Below, piece after piece: positions 1 through 7,170 of a DNA stretch of 12,230 nt. How positions within the stretch are numbered: the first letter of the stretch is position 1; the number at the start of each line of letters is the position of its first letter. The translations under genes and the position numbers were made by a program. Source of the stretch: Gammaproteobacteria bacterium (GTDB lineage Bacteria > Gemmatimonadota > Gemmatimonadetes > Longimicrobiales > Gaopeijiaceae). The notes beneath the pieces are model-generated. The model did not search any database and was not told where the DNA came from. It was given only the letters and a program-made list of their open reading frames with translations. The stretch spans positions 1 to 12,230 of the forward strand of contig JAHEKL010000058.1 of NCBI GenBank assembly GCA_024638345.1. Direction: 5' to 3'.

Positions 1-1794
1 GTGGGTGGCCTGACCGGTGTTGGGCAAGTCTACGCCTTGGAGGAGCGGGTGATTGGTCAAGCGCTCCGGCGTATCCCCGTTCGGAATCCACCAAAGGTGC
101 TCGCCCGTATTCATGTCGATTGCGGTGATTCGGCCGTACGGAGGCCCGAAGAACGGAATCCCGTCGATGTTTCCGACGCCCCCCGGAACCGGCGCGTGCG
201 TCCACTCCACGGGGGTGAGTCCGGATTGCCCGGTGAGCTGAACGTCGCGCTCCTCACCCGGGATCAAGGTGAACGCGCTGCACGATTTCACTGACGCCAC
301 GTATATGATGCCGGTCTCGGGATCGGCTGCGGTGCCTCCCGGAATGTTGGATCCACCGCCGGCGGACGGGCAGAAGAGGGCTCCCTTCTTCCCCTCGGAG
401 TTCATCGCATGAAGGGGGGGATGGTACAGCGACGGTCCGTAGTCCCATTCGTTCACGATCTCCAGCGCTCGCCGCCTGATCTCCGGCGTGTAGTCGGCCA
501 GATCGTCCTCGGTGAGGCCGTGCATCTCGTACGGGGCCGGTCTCGTGGGATGTGGCTGCGTCGGCGACGTCTGCTCACCCGGCACCCTCGACTGCGGCAC
601 CGGTCTCTCCTCGATCGGCCAGATGGGCTCGCCGGTCAGGCGGTTGAACGCGTAGATGAAGGCCTGCTTCGAGCTCTGGACGAGCGCGGGGATCTGCCGA
701 CCGTCCACGTTCAGGTCCATCAGCTGGGGGGGGAGTGGGAAGTCCCGATCCCAGATATCGTGATGGATCGCCTGGAAGTGCCACACGCGTTGCCCCGTCT
801 CGACGTCGATCGCGATCACGCTGTTCCCGAACAGGTTGTCGCCGGGTCGGTGACCACCGAAGTAGTCGTTCGTGGGCGCATCCGTGGTCACGTACACGAT
901 CCCAGCCTCGGGATCAGCGGAAAGTGGGGGCCAGGTGTTGATGTTGCCGCTCCATTCCCACGCGTCGTTCTCCCAGGTGTCGTGCCCGAACTCACCGGGT
1001 CGCGGGATCACGTTGAACCTCCAGAGGTGCTCTCCGGTTTCGGCGTCGTAGGCCAGGATGTCTCCGGGAACGTTTTCCCGTCTCGGGTCCAGCCTGCCCG
1101 TGAGGTTCGAGTTGCCCACGATCACGACCCCGTTGACCACGATCGGGGGCGACGTGTTGGTGATGTAGCCGATTTCCGGCTGAATCCCCTCTTCCGGGTC
1201 GTAGGGATGACCCAGGTCCGCCAGCAAGTCGACAGTCCCGTAGTCACCGAATCCCTCGACCGGCACCGGGCCACCGAAGCCTTCCAGTGGTAGCCCCGTA
1301 TCTGCGTCGAGCGCATGCAGGAAGAACGCCGGCGAGACGAGGTAGATCACGCCCCTTCCATCGATCTCCGAGTATGCGACTCCCTTTCCGTGGCTCTGAC
1401 GGGACGATCGCTCCCAGCGCGTGGTGCGCGGCTCCCGGTAGGTCCACAGGGTCTCACCCGTGGCGGGATCGATCGCAACGGCCGTCCGGCTCCGACCGGC
1501 TACACCGTAGAGCCTCCCATTCGCATAGATCGGCGTGGTTCGAAGGATGAAATCCACCGAGGGTCCGAAATTGTCTCCTCTCCAGATCCACGCGATCTCG
1601 AGATCCTGGAAGTTGTCCCCGTTGATCTGGTCGACCGGCGAATAGCGGGTGCTCCAGGCGTCCGCGCCCCAGTAGCGCCACTCGCCCTCCGGATTGCCCC
1701 GCTCCTGGGACATGGCGGGCCCTGCGAGCAGGATCGCTCCCAGCGCTGCGGCTGACAGTGCCCGACTTACGTACGACGGGATACGAATGTTCAA
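1..1794 (-). CDS. PQQ-dependent dehydrogenase, membrane glucose dehydrogenase-like, partial (C-terminus outside window)
   Basis: A reading frame stays open for 598 codons from a TTG at 1794 to the window edge. It is a periplasmic quinoprotein: a signal peptide (residues 1 to about 30, ending AMSQ) precedes an eight-bladed-propeller dehydrogenase. The opening, RYSPVDQINGDNF and AWIWRGDNF, is typical of PQQ glucose/alcohol dehydrogenases. HHDIWD (344-349) and SKQ (Lys376) match the region holding the catalytic Asp and Lys of E. coli membrane glucose dehydrogenase (Asp466/Lys493). EERPVPQS and SPTQP follow, also as in that family. The five N-terminal membrane helices of that enzyme are absent, so it should be soluble. 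I see no CxxCH and no vicinal Cys pair. AGAGG stands 7 bases before the TTG and no ATG gives a signal peptide, so the TTG start is likely but not certain. It is a paralogue of the dehydrogenase at 9740-11812. The substrate (sugar, alcohol or aldehyde) is unknown. Confidence 0.92.
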   Translation of the reverse strand, partial: MNIRIPSYVSRALSAAALGAILLAGPAMSQERGNPEGEWRYWGADAWSTRYSPVDQINGDNFQDLEIAWIWRGDNFGPSVDFILRTTPIYANGRLYGVAGRSRTAVAIDPATGETLWTYREPRTTRWERSSRQSHGKGVAYSEIDGRGVIYLVSPAFFLHALDADTGLPLEGFGGPVPVEGFGDYGTVDLLADLGHPYDPEEGIQPEIGYITNTSPPIVVNGVVIVGNSNLTGRLDPRRENVPGDILAYDAETGEHLWRFNVIPRPGEFGHDTWENDAWEWSGNINTWPPLSADPEAGIVYVTTDAPTNDYFGGHRPGDNLFGNSVIAIDVETGQRVWHFQAIHHDIWDRDFPLPPQLMDLNVDGRQIPALVQSSKQAFIYAFNRLTGEPIWPIEERPVPQSRVPGEQTSPTQPHPTRPAPYEMHGLTEDDLADYTPEIRRRALEIVNEWDYGPSLYHPPLHAMNSEGKKGALFCPSAGGGSNIPGGTAADPETGIIYVASVKSCSAFTLIPGEERDVQLTGQSGLTPVEWTHAPVPGGVGNIDGIPFFGPPYGRITAIDMNTGEHLWWIPNGDTPERLTNHPLLQGVDLPNTGQATH

Positions 1795-1914
1795 GGGTTG
1801 GCCTCTGCGTTCTTGGGGTGAGATTTGGGCCCGTCCAGCGTCCGGGGAGTGCCGAAAACAACTCCACGCTGTCTGTGGCGGTCGGCGTACGCTTCGGAAA
1901 CGAGAGAAACGATA
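1795..1914 (-). promoter_or_regulatory. Probable promoter region of the left PQQ dehydrogenase
   Basis: About 120 bases separate the terminator hairpin (1915-1944) from the TTG start at 1794. Because the upstream unit appears to be terminated, the dehydrogenase should have its own promoter here. I could not pick a convincing -35/-10 pair, so only the region is inferred. Confidence 0.35.
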
Positions 1915-1944
1915 AGGGGCCCCGCGCTTCTGCGCGAGGCCCCT
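1915..1944 (-). terminator. Rho-independent terminator after the left cytochrome c/monooxygenase gene
   Basis: Thirteen-base arms (1915-1927 and 1932-1944) pair with one mismatch around a TTCT loop, giving a very G+C-rich hairpin. On the minus strand it lies 46 bases past the stop of the gene at 1991-3349 and is followed by TTATCGTTTCTC, a T-rich tail. It should end the two-gene minus-strand unit and separate it from the PQQ dehydrogenase. Confidence 0.75.
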
Positions 1945-1990
1945 CGTAAACGCTATCGCGACGAGATCGGCATGCGCCGACCCCCTGGGG

Positions 1991-3349
1991 TCACCCGCCG
2001 TCCTCCTCTCCCGCGGTCGCGATTCCCAACTCCTCCAATACCCGTTCCCGCTCGGCGACGAGATACTCGAACTGCCCGTCGTCGAAGTAGCTGATCCCGA
2101 TCCACATGTGGGACATCTCGTCCCCGGTACGACGGCCGTGCACCACCCAGGTGTTCGGGTCGGGGTTCCACGGGTTGTTCTCGGTATTGTCGTACCAGGC
2201 CGTAATGATCAGCACGGTGCCCTTGGGCAGCAGCGGCGCCACGTGATCCTCGTAGAGGTACGTGATGTGCCAGGACGGGTGCCATCCCGCCTTGCCCAGG
2301 ATCTCCACCCGGCCGTCCGGATAGACCGCCTCGAGGCTCTGACCGGTTCCGATCAGATGCTCGTGCACGCGGAAGCTGTGGATCCTCGCGTTCTGCTGAA
2401 GGACGTGGATGCCCTGGGTGATCTGCCGGGAGTTCGGCGGAATCACCATCTCCTGATCGTCGGAGCGGTAGGAGCCGAACGACTGGTCGCCCGCCGTAGC
2501 GAACTGCGGCGGCTCGTCCTCGGGGTAGAACCAGAGCCCGACCTCGGCCACCTCACCGATGACCTCCTGGCCGATCGGGTAGTAGTGGATGTTCCAGGAC
2601 AGCTGGTCACCCGGCTGCACCATCATGCCGGTGTTCAGCGGGTAGATGTCGTAGGGCTTGCCGATCCCGAAGTTGGAGAAGCCGGCTCTCTGCTCTTCTC
2701 CATCGACCACACGCAACACGCTCGAGTTCGCGTGATGGGTGACTCTGCGGCCGAGGGGATACGAAGGCTTCGTCTCGTTGGCCAGCACCCATCTGGGGCC
2801 GTCCAGGCCCTCGATCTCGACGACCGGGGTGTGCCACTGGTCCAATCCGTTCGCGACCACATCGAACGAAGTCGAGGGCACGATCAGATCCGGCGGCCGG
2901 CCCAGGAGCGACTCCAGCCTCCAATCCTCTCCCGATGGCCACTCCAGCGGGGGCGGAAGATCGGCGGGGTTACCGAGCGGTGCTCCTGAATCCACCCATT
3001 GGACGATCTTCTCGATCTCGCCGTCCGAGAGCGACACGTCGTTCTTGAACTGCTGAATACCGACGTTCTTGTCGACGTGCCACGGCGGCATCTCCCGGGT
3101 GGACACCTTCTCTCGGATCATCGGGGCCCACGGCCGAACCTCCTCGTACGTGAGGAGAGACATGGGGCCGACCCCTTCGGGGTTGTGACACTCCTGGCAG
3201 CTCGCCTGCAGGATCGGAGCTACGTCCGCGGCGAATGTGACGTCGCCCGCGGATTGCGCGGAAAGCTTCTCCGGGCTGAATCCGAAAACGGCGACCGCCA
3301 CCAGGGCGCTCAGGCCCAGTAGCAGCGAGAAACGGGCATGTCTGTTCAT
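1991..3349 (-). CDS. Monohaem cytochrome c fused to a PHM-like type II copper monooxygenase (copy 1)
   Basis: A 452-residue exported protein. Residues 1-32 are a signal peptide ending LSAQ. Residues 37-135 are a cytochrome c domain with haem-binding CQECH (51-55); Met87 in EMPPW is the likely axial ligand. Residues 150-430 resemble the copper core of peptidylglycine alpha-hydroxylating and dopamine beta-monooxygenases. HH at 205-206 and His255 (NIHYYP) match the CuH ligands H107, H108 and H172 of rat PHM. VHEH (His329, His331) and Met412 in DEMSHMWIGISYF match the CuM ligands H242, H244 and M314; rat PHM has DEMCNLYIMYY there. All six copper ligands are present, so an active two-copper oxygenase is expected. 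The haem may supply electrons, which is an inference. The frame is open further upstream, but this ATG has GAGGAG (3359-3364) nine bases before it and a clean signal peptide. It lies 35 bases after the beta-sandwich gene, probably co-transcribed. Substrate unknown. Confidence 0.88.
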   Translation of the reverse strand: MNRHARFSLLLGLSALVAVAVFGFSPEKLSAQSAGDVTFAADVAPILQASCQECHNPEGVGPMSLLTYEEVRPWAPMIREKVSTREMPPWHVDKNVGIQQFKNDVSLSDGEIEKIVQWVDSGAPLGNPADLPPPLEWPSGEDWRLESLLGRPPDLIVPSTSFDVVANGLDQWHTPVVEIEGLDGPRWVLANETKPSYPLGRRVTHHANSSVLRVVDGEEQRAGFSNFGIGKPYDIYPLNTGMMVQPGDQLSWNIHYYPIGQEVIGEVAEVGLWFYPEDEPPQFATAGDQSFGSYRSDDQEMVIPPNSRQITQGIHVLQQNARIHSFRVHEHLIGTGQSLEAVYPDGRVEILGKAGWHPSWHITYLYEDHVAPLLPKGTVLIITAWYDNTENNPWNPDPNTWVVHGRRTGDEMSHMWIGISYFDDGQFEYLVAERERVLEELGIATAGEEDGG

Positions 3350-3384
3350 CTGCGGACTCTCCTCGGGTACATAAGGATCCTGCC

Positions 3385-4242
3385 TCACGGAGTCACCGTG
3401 ACGTAAAGATAACCGTTCGTCCAACAACAATGCTGCACGAGAGCGGACGGATTCTCGAGGGCCGTGACCCGGAGCATATACTCCCCGGGCTCGCTGAAGG
3501 TCGCGAGTGTCTGTAGCTCCACCTCGCCGGTCGCATCCACCACGGACTCCTGCTGGGCGAACGTTACCTCGCCAGGTCCTTGGTGGTGGTACCAGTCCAC
3601 GATCGTCCGTTCCCGGTCCAAGAGGTCCAGCCATAGCTCGAGCGGGAGCGATTCTCCCACCGCTACGGTCACCGGACCGGCCACCGGGCCCACACGACCC
3701 CTTCCCACCGGGCTGTCGGCCACTCTCATCAACGGCGATACCGGGGAGCTGGTCGCGCTCTCGATGTTCAGCATCTCGTACGCCTCCGAGCCGAAGCTGG
3801 AGGGCGATTCGATCGTCAGACCGCGAACCCGAAGCGTCCAGGTCACCTGACCCTGATAGTCACCGGGTACGGTCACTGCAAACACGCTCTCGTGTCGGCG
3901 CCGTCGGCCCCGATCGTCGGGAGCCGGCAGGAAGTAGGTCGGCTGCATCCCGTCGAACTCGGCGGGCTCGACGAAGTTGTCCGGGCCGAGCGGGACGTGG
4001 AAGAGCTCCTCCGTGTTCAAATTGAAGTAGCCCCAGCTCGCGGTCCTCGTCCCATCGGGGTTGTTGAACCAACCCTCGAAGACCGGGATGAGGGGCTGAC
4101 CTCGCGGCACCACGTTCGCGATCCGAAACTCGGAGAAATCGACCCGGCCCTCTGCCCCCCAGACCTCGTTCTGGCCTTCCGCAGGGGCATGAAGAACAAG
4201 TGCCAGCACCGTGCCGGCGAGCAGCCCGATACGCATCGACAT
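3385..4242 (-). CDS. Exported beta-rich protein with HQGPG and HCCWTN motifs (copy 1), function unknown
   Basis: I do not recognise a named family. The protein has 285 residues with a signal peptide (MSMRIGLLAG... to about EGQ, residue 24) and appears to be two beta-sandwich halves. Residues 48-80 hold GQPLIPVFEGWF and YFNLNTEE; 93-102 hold PAEFDGMQPT. Residues 188-285 resemble an immunoglobulin-like domain (EPGEYMLRVTA). HQGPG (220-224) and HCCWTN (271-276) are kept in the paralogue at 6252-7145. The adjacent cysteines next to a histidine could bind metal or form a disulphide; this is speculative. It lies 35 bases upstream of a cytochrome c/copper monooxygenase, and the paralogue also neighbours one, which suggests a partner subunit or copper-handling accessory. 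The start at 4242 is chosen because GGAG (4250-4253) stands seven bases upstream; a second ATG at 4236 is possible. Confidence 0.8.
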   Translation of the reverse strand: MSMRIGLLAGTVLALVLHAPAEGQNEVWGAEGRVDFSEFRIANVVPRGQPLIPVFEGWFNNPDGTRTASWGYFNLNTEELFHVPLGPDNFVEPAEFDGMQPTYFLPAPDDRGRRRRHESVFAVTVPGDYQGQVTWTLRVRGLTIESPSSFGSEAYEMLNIESATSSPVSPLMRVADSPVGRGRVGPVAGPVTVAVGESLPLELWLDLLDRERTIVDWYHHQGPGEVTFAQQESVVDATGEVELQTLATFSEPGEYMLRVTALENPSALVQHCCWTNGYLYVTVTP

Positions 4243-4310
4243 CGACTCGCTCCAATCGTTCACTTTCCGACCCTCAGACCACGCCGCCCAACCGAGCGAC
4301 GTCGTCATCT

Positions 4311-4339
4311 ATCCCACCGACTCGAAAATGGGGTGGGAT
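4311..4339. repeat. Interrupted perfect inverted repeat, candidate operator
   Basis: ATCCCACC (4311-4318) and GGTGGGAT (4332-4339) are exact reverse complements separated by 13 bases. The half-sites are 21 bases apart, two helical turns, the geometry expected for a dimeric regulator. It lies 69 bases upstream of the minus-strand start at 4242, within the shared divergent region. A chance occurrence cannot be excluded. Confidence 0.35.
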
Positions 4340-4653
4340 CACCGACGCCGTCAACCTTGTTGCATTGGTCAAACATCGAGGCAAAGAGGCCACGCGAGCC
4401 TGCGAATCCTGTCCAGCGCCGGAGTACCGGCTCACATGAGGTCCGCGACTCAGGGCGGAGCTGTCGTTTCCGATCGTGGACGGCGACCCCGTCCGGTCCA
4501 CGGTCAACTCGCTTTGGTGAGCAGCGCCGTCTATATATTGATGTTCGCTCGAAGGTCGGATAGAGGTTGGAGGAGTCAGGGCAGATGTCGGACATCGTAC
4601 CGCGTGCAAAGCTGGACGCATCCGAGGGTGAGGTTCAACGTACACAATGAGCC

Positions 4654-4660
4654 GGAGAGG
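4654..4660 (+). promoter_or_regulatory. Ribosome binding site that fixes the start at 4670
   Basis: GGAGAGG ends nine bases before the ATG at 4670. The frame is open upstream by about 150 more codons, but those codons read as arginine-rich non-protein-like sequence and lack a Shine-Dalgarno site. This site and the signal peptide after it decide the start. Confidence 0.65.
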
Positions 4661-4669
4661 CCTCGTTCC

Positions 4670-6157
4670 ATGATGGACAATCAAGGTCGTTCCCGCGGAT
4701 CACCCAGAAAGACCTCGGCGTTCGAGGGGTGTTCGGTGGTCATTCATGCGTCGCTCATGGTGGGATTCGCGCTCACGACGCTCTCCCCGCAGCCGCTCCG
4801 CGCACAACGAGCCGATCAGTCCCCGACCTTCGCGCGGGACGTCGCGCCCATCCTCCAGGCGAGCTGTCAGGGTTGTCACCGGGAGGGCTCGATCGCCCCC
4901 ATGTCGCTCGTGACCTACGAGGAAGTCCGACCCTGGGCCCCCATGATCCGTGAGAGGGTCGTCAGCGGGGAGATGCCACCCTGGCCCCTGGACAAGACGA
5001 TCGGGATCCAGGAGTTCAAGAACGACGTCTCGCTCGACGACGACGAGGTGGAAACGATCGCGCGATGGGTCGATTCGGGCGCGCCCATGGGGAATCCGGA
5101 TGACCTTCCGCCCCCCGTCGAGTGGGCCTCGTTCGAGAACGACTGGCAGTACGAGAAGCACTTCGGTCGCCCGCCAGACATCGTGGTCGCCTCACCCGCC
5201 TACACCGTGCCCGGCAACGAGCTGGATCACTGGCCGAACCTGGAGACCGAAGTGCCGGGCTTGGCCGAGTCCCGATGGATCCGAGCTGTTGAGATTCGAC
5301 CCGCCGATCCCGACACGCGCTACGTCTTCCATCATGCCAACCCCTCGATCATCCAGGACGGTGGCTCCGTGGCAGTGGGTCATTCGGCCGCAGGGACCGT
5401 GGGATACATCTTTCCAAACGACACGGGCCAGGCCCTCAAGCCCGGAGCGCGGGTCCGGTTCGGGATGCACCTGTTCCCGATCGAGCGCGACGTGGACGCA
5501 GTCCTACAGCTTGGATTCTGGCTCTATCCCGAGGTAGAGGTGCCCGATTTCGAGACGCCGGGCGAGGTGATCCACGAAGCGAGTCAGAGCACCGGATTCG
5601 GTCACGAGATGGACTCCGCCCCGGGATTTGGGCCGGACCGCGGAAGTGGAGGCGGGAGGGGCGGCACGAGCAGCGATTCCCAATTCCCGCGCCAGGTGGA
5701 TCTCCTCATCCCCCCCCACAGCACGGCCACCTACCGGGGTGTGTACGTGATGGACCGGCCCGCGCGCATTCACAGTGTCCGGGGCCACATGCACCTGCGC
5801 GGCCGCTACCAGGTGATCGAGGCCATCTATCCGGACGGGCGCTGGGAAGTCATCAACAAGCTCGACTGGCACCACGGTTGGCAGACGGCCTTCCTGTATG
5901 AGGACCACGTGATGCCGCTCCTGCCGAAGGGCACGGTGCTGATGGTGACGAACGTCTTCGACAACACCGTCAACAACCCCCACAACCCGGATCCCAACCA
6001 GTGGGTCGTTCGGGGGGACCGCACGGTCGACGAGATGTCCCATGCGCGAATCGGAATCACCTACTTCGACCATGAAGAGGACTTCGAGAGGTTGGTCCGC
6101 GAGCGCGAGCGGGTGCTGGCGGAGATGGAGAGGGAACGACTGCAGGCCAACCGCTGA
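4670..6157 (+). CDS. Monohaem cytochrome c fused to a PHM-like type II copper monooxygenase (copy 2)
   Basis: A 495-residue paralogue of the protein at 1991-3349 with the same architecture. The signal peptide is unusual: about 20 polar, basic residues precede the hydrophobic stretch (23-38), which ends near LRAQ (46). CQGCH (66-70) binds haem, with Met102 in EMPPW as probable axial ligand. The copper ligands are HH 221-222, His267 (FGMHLFP), HMH (His373, His375) and Met456 in DEMSHARIGITYF. All six PHM-type ligands are therefore present, and RGHMHLRG is closer to rat PHM's THTHHLG than copy 1 is. Residues about 305-340 form an insertion rich in Gly and Ser (GSGGGRGG) that copy 1 lacks; it sits between the two copper domains and may change the active-site cleft or be a flexible linker. 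The C-terminus (470-490) is an Arg/Glu-rich helix. A beta-sandwich gene follows after 94 bases on the same strand. ATG 4673 is an alternative start. Substrate unknown. Confidence 0.88.
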   Translation: MMDNQGRSRGSPRKTSAFEGCSVVIHASLMVGFALTTLSPQPLRAQRADQSPTFARDVAPILQASCQGCHREGSIAPMSLVTYEEVRPWAPMIRERVVSGEMPPWPLDKTIGIQEFKNDVSLDDDEVETIARWVDSGAPMGNPDDLPPPVEWASFENDWQYEKHFGRPPDIVVASPAYTVPGNELDHWPNLETEVPGLAESRWIRAVEIRPADPDTRYVFHHANPSIIQDGGSVAVGHSAAGTVGYIFPNDTGQALKPGARVRFGMHLFPIERDVDAVLQLGFWLYPEVEVPDFETPGEVIHEASQSTGFGHEMDSAPGFGPDRGSGGGRGGTSSDSQFPRQVDLLIPPHSTATYRGVYVMDRPARIHSVRGHMHLRGRYQVIEAIYPDGRWEVINKLDWHHGWQTAFLYEDHVMPLLPKGTVLMVTNVFDNTVNNPHNPDPNQWVVRGDRTVDEMSHARIGITYFDHEEDFERLVRERERVLAEMERERLQANR

Positions 6158-6251
6158 CCGGGGCCGCCGCTCACGGCGATGACGAGCCGACCGGAGCGGA
6201 ACGACCCGCCGGTCTCTTGCATTCGGCACCACTGGGAATCGAGTAAGATCG

Positions 6252-7145
6252 ATGAGATCGAGCCGTAGGAAGGGTCTGGTCCGTTTGGCGCTCGCATGCT
6301 CCCTGCCGATCGCGCCAATCTGGACCGGCGTGTCCGACCTGTCCGCTCAAAACCGGGTTCCGAGCGCCGCCGGCGACTGGATGCTCCGGAATCTCAGACC
6401 TACCGGTCAGCCAGTGATCCCGCTGTTCGACGGATGGTACGCGAACCCGGACGGGACGTTCGAGCTCTGTTTCGGATACCACAATCTGAACACGGTCCAG
6501 GCCGTGGACATCCCACTGGGTATGGAGAACCGGATCGAGCCGGCCCGCTTCGACGGGGTCCAGCCGACGCACTTCGACGAGGTTCCCGAAGAGTATCGTC
6601 GTCGGTTCTGCGTCTTCACGGTGAACCTGACCGACCTGACCGTGGCCCCGGAAGTGATCTGGACGCTCGAACTGGGAGGTCGCGCCTACTCCGTGCCGGG
6701 GTCCGCATCCGAGCACTACCGGATGGACGAGATCCGTCAGTCGTCGAGGGGGAACTCCGCGCCGCTGGTGCGCTTCGAGGAGCCGTCGGGTCAGCCGGAG
6801 GGCAGAGGCCGGCGGACACGATTGGAGGGTGGTGAGACTGTCTCGGCTACGACGGCCGCCCCCCTTCCTCTCTCGATCACAGTGAGCGATCCGGAGGGCA
6901 TTCCGCTGGGCGTGACCCGGTTGATCTGGGGGAAGCACCAGGGCCCGGGTTCGGTCGTCTTCGCGGGTGGCGAGGAGACGGAGATCATAGAGGCGACCGA
7001 CACGCTCGCTCATGCGACCACGGCCACCTTCGCCGAGCCGGGGGACTACGTGCTACGGGTCCAGGCGGTCGACTGGGACCTGGGCAACGCCTTCGGCTAT
7101 CACTGCTGCTGGACGAACCGCTATCTCAGAGTTTCTGTGAGATAA
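6252..7145 (+). CDS. Exported beta-rich protein with HQGPG and HCCWTN motifs (copy 2), function unknown
   Basis: A 297-residue paralogue of the protein at 3385-4242; I do not recognise a named family. A signal peptide (basic MRSSRRKG, hydrophobic to about residue 29, SAQ at 31-33) is followed by GQPVIPLFDGWY (52-63), YHNLNT (76-81), FDGVQPTHF (100-108), KHQGPG (228-233), EPGDYVLRVQA (262-272) and HCCWTN (284-289). Conservation is strongest in these motifs and weak between them, as for a structural scaffold with a few functional sites. It has two further cysteines (73, 120) that copy 1 lacks. The gene lies 94 bases after the second cytochrome c/copper monooxygenase. Gene order is reversed compared with the left unit, so adjacency has survived a rearrangement or arose twice; this supports a shared role. 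The ribosome site is weak (GAGTAAG, 6240-6246). It ends 25 bases from the convergent gene at 7171. Confidence 0.78.
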   Translation: MRSSRRKGLVRLALACSLPIAPIWTGVSDLSAQNRVPSAAGDWMLRNLRPTGQPVIPLFDGWYANPDGTFELCFGYHNLNTVQAVDIPLGMENRIEPARFDGVQPTHFDEVPEEYRRRFCVFTVNLTDLTVAPEVIWTLELGGRAYSVPGSASEHYRMDEIRQSSRGNSAPLVRFEEPSGQPEGRGRRTRLEGGETVSATTAAPLPLSITVSDPEGIPLGVTRLIWGKHQGPGSVVFAGGEETEIIEATDTLAHATTATFAEPGDYVLRVQAVDWDLGNAFGYHCCWTNRYLRVSVR

Positions 7146-7151
7146 TACAGA
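7134..7151. terminator. Weak hairpin between two convergent genes
   Basis: TCTGT (7134-7138) pairs with ACAGA (7147-7151) across an eight-base loop in a short A+T-rich patch (about 7140-7170) between convergent stops at 7145 and 7171. The stem is short, and this is the only candidate I see for ending either transcript. Confidence 0.2.
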
Positions 7152-7170
7152 CTATATCCTGATTTACCAT

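Larger units (their letters stand above)
4243..4669. promoter_or_regulatory. Divergent intergenic region between the two monooxygenase units
   Basis: These 427 bases hold no convincing gene on either strand; open frames crossing it lack a start with a ribosome site and have no recognisable content. Transcription leaves in both directions, so promoters for both units should lie here. It contains an inverted repeat at 4311-4339 and an A+T-rich TATATATTG at 4532-4540. A possible weak plus-strand promoter is TTGATG (4538-4543), a 17-base spacer, and TAGAGG (4561-4566); the -10 match is poor. Confidence 0.5.

Noticed and set aside
409..1293. Long open frame on the plus strand, 294 codons
   Set aside because: It lies antisense to the PQQ dehydrogenase. 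Its translation is rich in Arg, Val and His with no fold-like pattern, as expected for the shadow of a G+C-rich gene.
2108..2989. Open frame of 293 codons on the plus strand
   Set aside because: Antisense to the cytochrome c/monooxygenase, which has clear haem and copper motifs; no ribosome site or recognisable motif on this strand.
3350..3634. N-terminal extension of 95 codons for the left monooxygenase
   Set aside because: The extension overlaps the preceding gene, is Arg/Gly-rich and would bury the signal peptide; the ATG at 3349 has a proper ribosome site.
4532..4540. TATATATTG as a -10 promoter element
   Set aside because: No -35-like hexamer stands at 16-18 bases upstream; TTGGTG is only 12 to 14 bases away. 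Kept only as part of the regulatory region.
4211..4669. N-terminal extension of 153 codons for the right monooxygenase
   Set aside because: It would start inside the divergent gene and put a signal peptide in mid-protein. GGAGAGG before 4670 supports the shorter form.
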